From Abiotrophia defectiva ATCC 49176 (GTDB lineage: Bacteria > Bacillota > Bacilli > Lactobacillales > Aerococcaceae): a stretch of DNA of 64,000 bases. The translations under genes and the position numbers were made by a program. Position 1 is the first letter of the stretch. Each line of letters starts with the position of its first letter. The notes beneath the pieces are model-generated. The model made no database searches. It was not told the DNA's origin and was given only the letters and a program-made list of their open reading frames with translations. This document shows positions 58,384-64,000 of the stretch, piece by piece. The stretch covers positions 1,367,501-1,431,500 of the forward strand of contig NZ_CP146287.1 in NCBI RefSeq assembly GCF_037041345.1, in the 5' to 3' direction.

Positions 58384-58854
58384 TTAACGGATTACCTGAT
58401 CACGGACAAAAGGATCCGTGCTAATACCTTGTTCTAAGACCAAACGGGCATATTCTTTGGCGCCCCAGAGTGAATGATCCTTGTAGTTACCGCATTCCTT
58501 AGCAGTGGCTGCCGGAATATCAGTAAAATCTTGGACCTTCTTCAAAACATTGGCTAGCGCTTGAGCCACTTCTGCTGGCGTGTGTTCATTCCAAATCACC
58601 ATGTAATAACCAGTGCGGCAGCCCATTGGCGAAATATCCACGACCCCTTCCAACTCATCGCGTAAGTTAATGGCCAAATAGTGTTCCAGAGTATGGAGGG
58701 CTCCTGTAGGGATTGCGTCTTGGTTAGGTTGCAAGAAACGCATGTCATATTTTTGCAAGAGGGCTCCAGATTCGTGGCGCTCCGTGCCAGCTAGGCGGAC
58801 ATAAGGCGCCTTAACGGCATTATGATCCAGGGTAAAACTTTCTACTTGTGCCAT
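58384..58854 (-). CDS. luxS: S-ribosylhomocysteine lyase, autoinducer-2 synthase
   Basis: Splits S-ribosylhomocysteine into homocysteine and the AI-2 precursor DPD, in the activated methyl cycle. It has 156 aa. Metal ligands are His54 and His58 (HTLEH) and Cys121 (AKECGNY); the catalytic cysteine is Cys79 (GCRTGYY). All are present, so it should be active. AAGGAAT precedes the ATG at 58852-58854. Monocistronic, facing the YczE-like gene divergently. Confidence 0.96.
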   Translation of the reverse strand: MAQVESFTLDHNAVKAPYVRLAGTERHESGALLQKYDMRFLQPNQDAIPTGALHTLEHYLAINLRDELEGVVDISPMGCRTGYYMVIWNEHTPAEVAQALANVLKKVQDFTDIPAATAKECGNYKDHSLWGAKEYARLVLEQGISTDPFVRDQVIR

Positions 58855-59014
58855 AGTATTCCTTCTTTCTATCTTTCTTCAGCCAGAAATCCGTTTGTCA
58901 GTCCCTTTATAGGGAGCGAGGAAGTTTTCTTCCTATAAAATACGGGTCATTGCTAGTTACTATTATAGGTATTTTGCGACTTAACTTCAACCCGTCTGCT
59001 TGAGGATTTACTGA

Positions 59015-59043
59015 TAGGCAAATTGGGGGAATTATGCTAGAAT
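59015..59043 (+). promoter_or_regulatory. Promoter of the YczE-like gene
   Basis: -35 TAGGCA (59015-59020), a 17-nt spacer and extended -10 TGCTAGAAT (TAGAAT at 59038-59043). Confidence 0.6.
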
Positions 59044-59079
59044 AAGAGGGTTGTGAAATCAAGAAAGGAACTTTAAATA

Positions 59080-59742
59080 ATGTCTCAACCCCGCCCACTC
59101 ACTCTCCAGGAAAAAATCTATTACCTGTCTATCTCAATCTTACTCAATACCTTTGGCAATGCTCTGACCATTTCCATGAATATGGGCTCTTCCATGTGGA
59201 CCGCTGCCTCCGTCAATATTTCTAACTATTTTCCTATTCAACTGGGTACCGTCTTGCTCTGCAATGCCTTGTTAGGAATTATCTTGAATATTGTCATCGA
59301 TAAGAAAATAGATATTCCTCTAATTATAGGAAATTTTGTCTTCATCTTCCCTTTTAGTGTCTTGGTCCAATTTTTTGTGCAAGGTATGGGCTGGCTAGGC
59401 TTGCCTAGTCTGCCGGTTTGGTTACGCCTGGTCTTGAATGTGGCCGGCATTTTCTTGATTGCTATTGCCATTTCCATCTATCAACGGGTCAATTGGATTA
59501 TTCATCCTTTAGATGAATTGACAAACACCATCCGCTTCAAGTTCTGCAATGGCAACCCAGTACATGCGCAACTCCTAACCTTTTGCATCCCAATTGCCAT
59601 GCTGATTATTATGTTCACCCTCTCCGGCCATCTCTATGCCGTTAACCTAGGCACCATCGCCGCCCTACTCTGCCAAGGCGCTTGGATTGGTTGGGCCGAC
59701 AAACGCGTCTTCGCTAGCCTGCCGCATTATTTTAGAGATTAA
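59080..59742 (+). CDS. YczE/YyaS/YitT-family membrane protein
   Basis: A 220-aa protein with five or six hydrophobic segments. The first segment contains NTFGNALTISMNMGSSMWTA, and PLDELTNTI follows the fourth helix, which fits the YczE/YitT (DUF161-like) pattern. Function of the family is not settled; some members sit near transport or antibiotic genes. AAAGGA lies 11 nt before the ATG. Monocistronic with its own promoter and terminator. It is the last host gene before the tRNA-Ser-bounded segment. Confidence 0.75.
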   Translation: MSQPRPLTLQEKIYYLSISILLNTFGNALTISMNMGSSMWTAASVNISNYFPIQLGTVLLCNALLGIILNIVIDKKIDIPLIIGNFVFIFPFSVLVQFFVQGMGWLGLPSLPVWLRLVLNVAGIFLIAIAISIYQRVNWIIHPLDELTNTIRFKFCNGNPVHAQLLTFCIPIAMLIIMFTLSGHLYAVNLGTIAALLCQGAWIGWADKRVFASLPHYFRD

Positions 59743-59748
59743 AATGTC

Positions 59749-59779
59749 AAAAGCCATCCTTACGTGGGATGGCTTTTTT
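59749..59779 (+). terminator. Terminator after the YczE-like gene
   Basis: Stem AAGCCATCC / GGATGGCTT followed by TTTTTATC. Confidence 0.92.
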
Positions 59780-59789
59780 ATCTGATATA

Positions 59790-59803
59790 ACGGAGACGGT
59801 GGG
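59790..59803 (+). repeat. Left attachment-site repeat (copy of tRNA-Ser 3' end)
   Basis: ACGGAGACGGTGGG is identical to 62777-62790, which is the 3' end of the tRNA-Ser gene in the same orientation. Sequence to the right differs at once and sequence to the left matches only loosely. The tRNA is on the minus strand with its 3' end facing left, so a duplicated 3' end at the far side of the insert is the arrangement left by site-specific integration. Confidence 0.7.
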
Positions 59804-60091
59804 GAGCACTCAAGCAAATCGGAACCGCGTCATTGGCCAGCAAAGAGCCCACTATTACCGGGGTACTTGTTGATTTGTTACCTATTGCTACTGATTGGCA
59901 CTCCTCACTATCTAACCCGGTATCTAAACCAGTTTATATCCCACGGACGGTTGGGCGTATCAATTATGATGCGCTCTTTTTGTATCCTTTGGCATCAAGC
60001 ATATGTAATAGATGAAGTAAATTAAGGAGAAGCACATATATCTTGCGATAGCCCCACTATAGCTCGCCAAAGTTTAGAAGTGGAGCTTATA

Positions 60092-60913
60092 TTATTCTAA
60101 AGCCCTTAAATCGCGAAGGGCCTTCTGATTATTTTTCTGCAAAATGGCTTGTTGTTCCAGAGCTATTCTGTTCAATTCTCTCAAACGATGAGATACTGGC
60201 ATTCCTTTTCTCAACATTTCCGAATTCAAAACTTGTAGATTATTCATAATCATCAGTTGTTCAATGCTTGAGTTGTCGCGCAGATTTCCTTTTTTATCAG
60301 GAAAATTCTGTTTAAATTCTTTAGCGGTCATCCCATATAAAGCCATATTAAGGATATCAGCTTCGGTTGCATAGGTGTATTTAATCTGATTGCTAGTCAA
60401 TTGCGGTGTGATTAAGTGTTCTTTAACAGCATCTGTGTGTATTGAATAATTCAGCTTAGCTATATACCTATTGGTGCGCCATTCAAGCTGCTCTTTATAG
60501 CTTTCCTCTTGTTTTAATCGCTGATAATCTTGGATAATATATAGTTTGAATTCTGGTGATACCCAAGAAGCGAATTCAAAGGCTATATCGGAATGCGCGT
60601 ATGTTCCTCCGTATCTTCCTGAGGACGACTTTATTCCGATTGCATTCATCTTTTCTATCCACTGCTTGGGAGTCATAATTAATCGACCGGGCTTATTTCT
60701 AACCGATTGGAATTCCAATCGGTTAAAATCGTCATTGTGCATTTTCTCCCATGTATATAAAAAATCAATCGTTGCATACGAGCTTAACCAGTTTGTAATT
60801 ACAATTCGTGGGTCTTCGCTATTTTTGTATTTAGCTATATCTGTCAGGCTAATATAATTGGTGTCCTTAGATAATAGTGAAATTTCGTTCCCATCAGCAT
60901 TTATTTTTACCAT
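60092..60913 (-). CDS. KilA-N domain protein
   Basis: A 273-aa protein. The first 110 residues or so have the KilA-N pattern: ISLTDIAKYKN, WLSSYATIDFLYTWE, then GRYGGTYAHSDIAFEFASWVSPEF, a DNA-binding module found in phage antirepressors and large DNA viruses. The C-terminal 150 residues are helical and charged, as in stand-alone bacterial KilA-N proteins. The ATG at 60911-60913 has AGGAGG 8 nt upstream. It is intact, with no frame break. It may be a phage regulator kept after the rest of the element decayed; a role in phage resistance is possible but not shown. Confidence 0.85.
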   Translation of the reverse strand: MVKINADGNEISLLSKDTNYISLTDIAKYKNSEDPRIVITNWLSSYATIDFLYTWEKMHNDDFNRLEFQSVRNKPGRLIMTPKQWIEKMNAIGIKSSSGRYGGTYAHSDIAFEFASWVSPEFKLYIIQDYQRLKQEESYKEQLEWRTNRYIAKLNYSIHTDAVKEHLITPQLTSNQIKYTYATEADILNMALYGMTAKEFKQNFPDKKGNLRDNSSIEQLMIMNNLQVLNSEMLRKGMPVSHRLRELNRIALEQQAILQKNNQKALRDLRALE

Positions 60914-60921
60914 TAGATAAA

Positions 60922-60942
60922 CCTCCTCCGCCCATTTGGGCG
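60922..60942 (-). promoter_or_regulatory. Hairpin abutting the ribosome site of the KilA-N gene
   Basis: Minus strand: CGCCC-AAAT-GGGCG (60929-60942) runs directly into AGGAGG (60922-60927). A near-identical arrangement precedes the next gene at 61325-61350. It could be a translational control element or the remains of a short terminator. Confidence 0.5.
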
Positions 60943-60970
60943 TTTAAATTATATATATCAATATTTCGGC

Positions 60971-61321
60971 CTAATACTGTAGCCAAGCTTGGCGGGCTTC
61001 ATCCCAATACCATCGACCACCGTTTTCTGGCTGTGTTTCGTTGTCGAAGTAGTTTTCTACTGGGTCTACTTGATTGATTGGATCATCTGATGGGCCCCAA
61101 GCGTTTCTATACATAGGGTTCATGATAAGCGTTCCATCTTCATCCTCTGAATACGCCTTATATTGGTCCTCTCCGCTAAACACTTCCTCGGCCGACTTAT
61201 ACTGACCAGGCGAAATAAGAGTCGCTCCTGGTGGCAAAATCTCACCATTAAGGCCTCCACTAATGCCACCATTAAATCCTATTGCCAATATCAATATAAC
61301 AAGAGCTTGTATAAATTCCAT
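60971..61321 (-). CDS. Small protein with N-terminal membrane helix, unknown function
   Basis: A 116-aa protein from the ATG at 61319-61321, with GGAGGA 5-6 nt upstream. The hydrophobic stretch EFIQALVILILAIGF (residues 2-16) and a glycine-rich turn are followed by an acidic, Trp/Tyr/Pro-rich domain ending in WYWDEARQAWLQY. It may be a membrane-anchored or weakly secreted peptide. No recognised family. Two acidic clusters (about 54-66) resemble calcium-binding loops only superficially. Confidence 0.6.
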   Translation of the reverse strand: MEFIQALVILILAIGFNGGISGGLNGEILPPGATLISPGQYKSAEEVFSGEDQYKAYSEDEDGTLIMNPMYRNAWGPSDDPINQVDPVENYFDNETQPENGGRWYWDEARQAWLQY

Positions 61322-61324
61322 TAC

Positions 61325-61350
61325 TTCCTCCCCCACCCTTTGGGGCGTTT
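61325..61350 (-). promoter_or_regulatory. Hairpin abutting the ribosome site of the 61321 gene
   Basis: Minus strand: AAACGCCCCAAAGGGTGGGG followed by GAGGAAG and the ATG. CCCC can pair with GGGG across the short loop. It parallels the hairpin before the KilA-N gene. On the plus strand the same sequence has a T7 run, so it could also act as a plus-strand terminator. Confidence 0.5.
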
Positions 61351-61370
61351 TTTTATTCTCCTCATATTAC

Positions 61371-61400
61371 AAAAAATGGACGGATACAAAGTACCCGTCC
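61371..61400 (-). terminator. Terminator inside the island
   Basis: Stem GGACGG-TAC / GTA-CCGTCC (61378-61400) followed by ATTTTTTG on the minus strand; it ends the transcript of the small genes at 61542-62013. Confidence 0.75.
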
Positions 61401-61541
61401 TAGCCCTATAGGCAATATCTGATAATAGTCCTAAAGACTCTACATATGTGTTATCAGATTCGAGTACTTTAGTCAAAATACATTAAGAACGAAATACCCA
61501 ATTCATGGGCACAAGTAAAAGACCACTAAAAGGTGCTAGAA

Positions 61542-61736
61542 TTAGACGACCATACGACCAATGAGTTCGTAGGCCTTTTCTTCTGTTATTTCATCGAAAT
61601 CGACGTAGTCACTTACAAGGATTTTATCAAACCAGTAAAAGCTAGCTTTCCATCCATCCTCATAAACGTACATAGTATCAACATCAAATTTGAGTACTTT
61701 AAGGTTTTCAGTTGTAGTCACATAGTACTTTTTCAT
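61542..61736 (-). CDS. Small orphan protein of the island
   Basis: A 64-aa acidic, Tyr/Val-rich protein beginning MKKYYVTTTENLKVLKFD. AAGGTG lies 7 nt before the ATG at 61734-61736. No signal peptide or motif is recognised. It looks like small phage or plasmid proteins, with predicted alternating beta strands. Function unknown. Confidence 0.5.
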   Translation of the reverse strand: MKKYYVTTTENLKVLKFDVDTMYVYEDGWKASFYWFDKILVSDYVDFDEITEEKAYELIGRMVV

Positions 61737-61776
61737 TTTAATCACCTTATTTCGATTTGATTCTATCTATACTCCT

Positions 61777-62013
61777 CTAAAAGGTGCTTGTAGTTAATTT
61801 ATTAGATGTTAAAATCTCTACTTCGAGCCCTGATAAGCTCTCATCAATCTTTTTGTCTAACAGTACCGATTGCCTGTCTCCAAAGCCGAAATTTCTAATT
61901 TTATAAACAAAGTCTCCAATTTTTAAGAAATCACCAGGAGTCGCCATAAGGGGTGTTTCTGATAGAACCACAACAGAACCAATCGGAGATTGGTAGATAC
62001 CTTCAATTTTCAT
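61777..62013 (-). CDS. Small orphan protein of the island
   Basis: A 78-aa protein beginning MKIEGIYQSPIGSVVVLSET, with a beta-rich pattern and a GDFVYKIRNFGFGDRQSVLL centre. AAGGAG lies about 12 nt before the ATG at 62011-62013, and an upstream in-frame start would hide it. The pattern resembles small phage proteins controlling structure or regulation, but I do not recognise a family. Confidence 0.5.
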   Translation of the reverse strand: MKIEGIYQSPIGSVVVLSETPLMATPGDFLKIGDFVYKIRNFGFGDRQSVLLDKKIDESLSGLEVEILTSNKLTTSTF

Positions 62014-62070
62014 GATGCACCAACTCCTTCTATTGATTCCCAATACTTTATGGGGATATTATACTCTTTT

Positions 62071-62187
62071 CTACCGTAAATAAAAAGAGCGAATCTTATT
62101 GATTCGCTTAATCGTTTCGTCTTCGGTTACTCGCATAAGAGAGTCTTGGAGTGACGCTCGTTTCAGCCAGTAGTTGTGGCTAACCAT
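62071..62187 (-). pseudogene. N-terminal remnant resembling a phage minor head (MuF/SPP1 gp7-like) protein
   Basis: A 38-codon frame from ATG at 62185-62187 behind AAGGAG: it begins MVSHNYWLKRASLQDSLMRV and continues TEDETIKRINKIRS. Phage minor head proteins of firmicutes start in this way (NYWxKR, then a helix with xxINxIYxxA) and continue for several hundred residues. Here the frame stops after codon 38, with a terminator hairpin over its last codons (62081-62110). I read it as the truncated head of a lost gene; a short genuine peptide is the alternative. Confidence 0.45.
62081..62110 (-). terminator. Terminator overlapping the phage-gene remnant
   Basis: Stem AGCGAATC / GATTCGCT (62101-62108 with 62088-62095), 5-nt loop, followed on the minus strand by CTTTTTATTT. 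Confidence 0.75.
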
Positions 62188-62235
62188 CGATTACCACTCC
62201 TTATCCTCTATACATTACCATGCGAGACTTTCTTC

Positions 62236-62649
62236 TTATTCTTGGCCACTTAGCATCTTTTCTAGACTCCAGAGGGTTACAGGACTAGAAAGACGGTCAA
62301 ACGATACACTATCAGCAATGCCGTAAGGTCGAAACTCTCTTAATTCAGCATTCAATTCAGCCTGGTAGAGGCGAACAGCCATCGAGATTTCATTCTGTAG
62401 ACCAAACAAAGTACTGAAGGCTTGTTTTAGAACTTCTCCTTTTTCTTCCTTGACGAGCCTCACATAAGTATCCAAATTTTCCTGTTTACCTACCTCCAAT
62501 TGACAATAAAGGCTACCGGACAAGTCCATAATTTGCGCTTCTAAATCATATTTGGCTTTGGCTAACTCTTTATTAATCTCACTGATTTCAAATTTGATAC
62601 TGATAGCTTTTCGGCCTTGTTTTGGTTCTGCTTGAAAATCTCGTTCCAT
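62236..62649 (-). CDS. Hypothetical coiled-coil protein of the island
   Basis: A 137-aa helical protein, charged and with heptad-like spacing over residues 20-105, ending in a Leu/Ser segment. No ribosome site is evident before the ATG at 62647-62649, and an in-frame purine-rich repeat (AAAGCTAAAGAAAA twice, 62671-62700) lies upstream. It may be the C-terminal part of a longer decayed gene. No family recognised. Confidence 0.45.
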   Translation of the reverse strand: MERDFQAEPKQGRKAISIKFEISEINKELAKAKYDLEAQIMDLSGSLYCQLEVGKQENLDTYVRLVKEEKGEVLKQAFSTLFGLQNEISMAVRLYQAELNAELREFRPYGIADSVSFDRLSSPVTLWSLEKMLSGQE

Positions 62650-62776
62650 TAGGAAAGTATGCTAATTTCTGAGAAAGCTAAAGAAAAAGCTAAAGAAAAA
62701 CGAAAAGTAGACTTATCACCTGTTGCCTCAAACATTGATTTATCAACGTTTTAACAGAGTGATAAGCCCTTATCTT

Positions 62777-62790
62777 ACGGAGACGGTGGG
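62777..62790 (+). repeat. Right attachment-site repeat (within tRNA-Ser 3' end)
   Basis: The copy of the 14-bp repeat that lies inside the intact tRNA gene, including its discriminator base and the acceptor stem and T-stem start. Its partner is at 59790-59803. Confidence 0.7.
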
Positions 62791-62865
62791 ATTCGAACCC
62801 ACGTGCCGGTTGCCCGACAAAATGATTTCGAGTCATTCCCGTTACGGCCTCTTCGGTACGTCTCC
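62778..62865 (-). tRNA. tRNA-Ser (CGA)
   Basis: An 88-nt cloverleaf with a long variable arm typical of serine tRNAs. Acceptor stem GGAGACG / CGTCTCC, anticodon loop CTCGAAA with anticodon CGA (reads UCG), variable arm GTCGGGCAACCGGC-like and T-loop GGTTCGAACCC. CCA is not encoded (the next bases are GTAAG in the RNA sense). The gene serves as the attachment site of the island to its left. Confidence 0.95.
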
Positions 62866-62876
62866 GGAACAAGCCT

Positions 62877-62905
62877 ATTATAGCACCGGAATTCTCAGTC
62901 TGCAA
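62877..62905 (-). promoter_or_regulatory. Promoter of tRNA-Ser
   Basis: -35 TTGCAG (62900-62905), a 17-nt spacer and extended -10 TGCTATAAT (TATAAT at 62877-62882), about 12 nt from the mature 5' end. Confidence 0.75.
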
Positions 62906-62908
62906 GGC

Positions 62909-62937
62909 TTGACAAAGGCCCCTTTTATCCCTATGCT
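62909..62937 (+). promoter_or_regulatory. Promoter of folT
   Basis: Perfect -35 TTGACA (62909-62914), a 17-nt spacer and -10 TATGCT (62932-62937). It is back to back with the tRNA-Ser promoter, the two -35 boxes being 3 bp apart. Confidence 0.7.
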
Positions 62938-62965
62938 TAGGAGGTTAGAACCCTAATCTAGAAGA

Positions 62966-63056
62966 AGGAGGTTATGGCAAGAAGGGCGCTGACACCAACT
63001 AACACCAGAGTAAGAAAAGAAGCGTTAAGTGATAGCGAGATGGAATGTTGCTCCTA
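62966..63056 (+). promoter_or_regulatory. Candidate tetrahydrofolate riboswitch (folT leader)
   Basis: The 220-nt leader of folT has a closing stem AGGAG / CTCCT (62966-62970 with 63051-63055), an internal stem GGCGCT / AGCGTT (about 62984-62989 with 63020-63025) and the sequence GCGTTAAGTG. That is a conserved segment I associate with THF riboswitches upstream of folT. I could not map every conserved position, and the segment lies nearer the 3' side than I expect, so this is a candidate. No gene lies in 62866-63164. Confidence 0.45.
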
Positions 63057-63164
63057 TACGAAAAAATGCTGGACATTTTGCGGTTTCTTTTCTGCATTCG
63101 CTGCATTTAATTGGTTCTGTCAGTTAAATGAAGCAACTCGCTAAATTAAGGAGATGCTATTAAA

Positions 63165-63728
63165 ATGGAAAATCAAGTATACCGCCGTAAAGGCGCCGTC
63201 ACCACCCTACAGTTAACTACCCTGGCCATCTTGTTGGCTATTCGCTTCGCCTTGGATTACCTACCAGAAATCGATTTAGGCGTTACCAAAATGGGTTTTG
63301 GCTTTGTGGGGGCTGCCTTGACTGGCGCAATTGCCGGACCAATCCCTGCCATGATTCTTGGCGCTGCCCACGATATTCTCAAATTCGCCTTGGGTGGTGC
63401 TAAAGGTGTCTACTTCCCCGGTTACACCCTAACGGCCATTGTCGGCGGATTGATTTATGGGCTTGGCCTTCACCGCCAAACTAAGACCCCTCTTCGAATC
63501 TTCCTGACCGTCTTGGCTGTCACCCTCATCTGTAACTTGGGACTTAATACCCTCTGGACCATGATGGTTCAGAAAAAAGCTATCATGGCTATCTTGCCAG
63601 TACGTTTCTACAAAAATATGGCTTCCCTAGTGGTCAATTCAGTCGTCCTCTATTACCTCTTCAATAACGAGCCAGTCAAACGACTGATTGAACAGATTCA
63701 ATTTCCTAGCCTTTTGCGCAAGCAATAA
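63165..63728 (+). CDS. folT: ECF transporter S-component for folate
   Basis: A 187-aa membrane protein with about six hydrophobic segments. FFPGYTLTA-like KGVYFPGYTLTAIVGG, the YGLGLHRQ turn and NLGLNTLWTMMV are the features of FolT family members. It binds folate and works with the EcfAAT module. AAGGAG lies 11 nt before the ATG at 63165. The structured leader suggests folate-responsive control. Another S-component gene lies at 38434. Confidence 0.88.
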   Translation: MENQVYRRKGAVTTLQLTTLAILLAIRFALDYLPEIDLGVTKMGFGFVGAALTGAIAGPIPAMILGAAHDILKFALGGAKGVYFPGYTLTAIVGGLIYGLGLHRQTKTPLRIFLTVLAVTLICNLGLNTLWTMMVQKKAIMAILPVRFYKNMASLVVNSVVLYYLFNNEPVKRLIEQIQFPSLLRKQ

Positions 63729-63732
63729 AACT

Positions 63733-63765
63733 AGCCAAGACAGTCCATCTGTCTTGGCTTTTTCC
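63733..63765 (+). terminator. Terminator after folT
   Basis: Stem AGCCAAGACAG / CTGTCTTGGCT with a 5-nt loop, followed by a T run. Confidence 0.92.
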
Positions 63766-63808
63766 CTTTCTAAGTGTATAATCAATTCCAAAGAAAGGAG
63801 GCTTGCCC

Positions 63809-64000
63809 ATGAAAGCCATTGGAACCCAAACTCTCATCACAGAAGACCTTATTTTACGACGATTTGAACTGTCAGATGCGCCTGCCATGTTCAGCAACTG
63901 GGCGGGCCGTCCCGACAATGTCACCTACCTAACCTGGCCAGCTCACGCCGACTTAAGCGTCACTCAAGCCACCCTAGAGCGTTGGGTAGCGGCCTATCAA
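63809..64000 (+). CDS. GNAT acetyltransferase, RimJ/RimL-like (truncated by window end)
   Basis: The first 64 codons of an N-acetyltransferase: ITEDLILRRFELSDAPAMFSNW is the typical start of RimJ/RimL-type GNATs. AAAGGAGG lies 9-10 nt before the ATG. The acetyl-CoA loop is beyond the window. Substrate unknown. Confidence 0.85.
   Translation, partial: MKAIGTQTLITEDLILRRFELSDAPAMFSNWAGRPDNVTYLTWPAHADLSVTQATLERWVAAYQ

Larger units (their letters stand above)
59790..62790. mobile_element. 3-kb tRNA-Ser-integrated element, probably a decayed prophage or satellite
   Basis: Bounded by the 14-bp direct repeat. The inside is more AT-rich than the host genes on both sides. It carries only minus-strand genes: a KilA-N protein, a short membrane peptide, three small orphan frames and a 38-codon piece resembling the start of a phage minor head protein. 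No integrase, excisionase, replication or lysis gene is visible, so it is not mobile by itself unless helped in trans. The stretch 59804-60091 shows no gene I can support; a 60-codon frame at 59833-60015 has no ribosome site. Confidence 0.65.

Noticed and set aside
59833-60015. 60-codon plus-strand frame just inside the left end of the island
   Set aside because: No ribosome site, no recognisable protein features, and the opposite strand is equally open in parts.
62671-62700. Short tandem repeat AAAGCTAAAGAA considered as a possible CRISPR or iteron
   Set aside because: Only two copies; more likely lysine-rich coding remnant upstream of the 62649 gene.
62690-62956. Open frames on both strands across 62690-62956
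   Set aside because: They read through the tRNA-Ser gene and its promoter; the tRNA fully explains this sequence.

Overview
The window reads as a chromosome segment of a Gram-positive member of the Lactobacillales with moderate GC. The evidence is a firmicute-type division and cell-wall (dcw) cluster, EzrA, DivIVA, RpoY, RNase J, LuxS, a SufCDSUB operon, vitamin uptake through ECF S-components and a T-box in front of ileS. An Aerococcaceae-like organism (for example Abiotrophia) is my best guess, but this is inference only. About 80% of the genes lie on the minus strand.

Layout, left to right. Positions 1-6476: a truncated cysteine desulfurase, rarA, a probable 6S RNA, brnQ and ileS with its T-box. 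Positions 6733-21481: the dcw cluster on the minus strand, transcribed mraZ, rsmH, ftsL, a PBP, murE, mraY, murD, murG, divIB, ftsA, ftsZ, ylmG, ylmH, divIVA. MraZ-type operator boxes precede mraZ. Positions 21662-29456: DUF3397, an EpuA-like peptide, mbl, murA, DUF1146, thiI with its cysteine desulfurase, and ezrA. Positions 29654-32939: a large secreted DUF1002 protein and two tandem paralogous secreted proteins of unknown function. Positions 33064-38288: sufCDSUB for Fe-S cluster assembly. Positions 38434-41314: a compact vitamin B6 salvage locus (S-component, kinase and divergent MocR/PdxR regulator). Positions 41333-49615: nusB, asp23, pepQ, rnj-rpoY, smpB, rnr, an esterase and secG. Positions 50761-57996: lower glycolysis as cggR-gapA-pgk-tpiA-gpmI plus eno with its own promoter. 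Then luxS and a YczE-like membrane protein.

The clearest accessory region is 59790-62790. It is a roughly 3-kb, visibly AT-rich segment bounded by a 14-bp direct repeat of the 3' end of a tRNA-Ser(CGA) gene, the geometry of an integrated element. It carries a KilA-N protein, several small orphan genes and a 38-codon remnant resembling the start of a phage minor head protein, but no integrase. It looks like a collapsed prophage or satellite. After the tRNA come a probable folate-regulated leader, folT and a truncated GNAT gene.

Points that stand out: MurE carries the meso-diaminopimelate signature residues; the PdxR-like regulator has Arg where the PLP-binding Lys is expected; sepF and ylmE are missing from the division cluster; and the tRNA-bounded mini-island. 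I did not find a convincing new multi-gene defence or metabolic system; the island and the secreted paralogue pair are the best candidates for undescribed biology.
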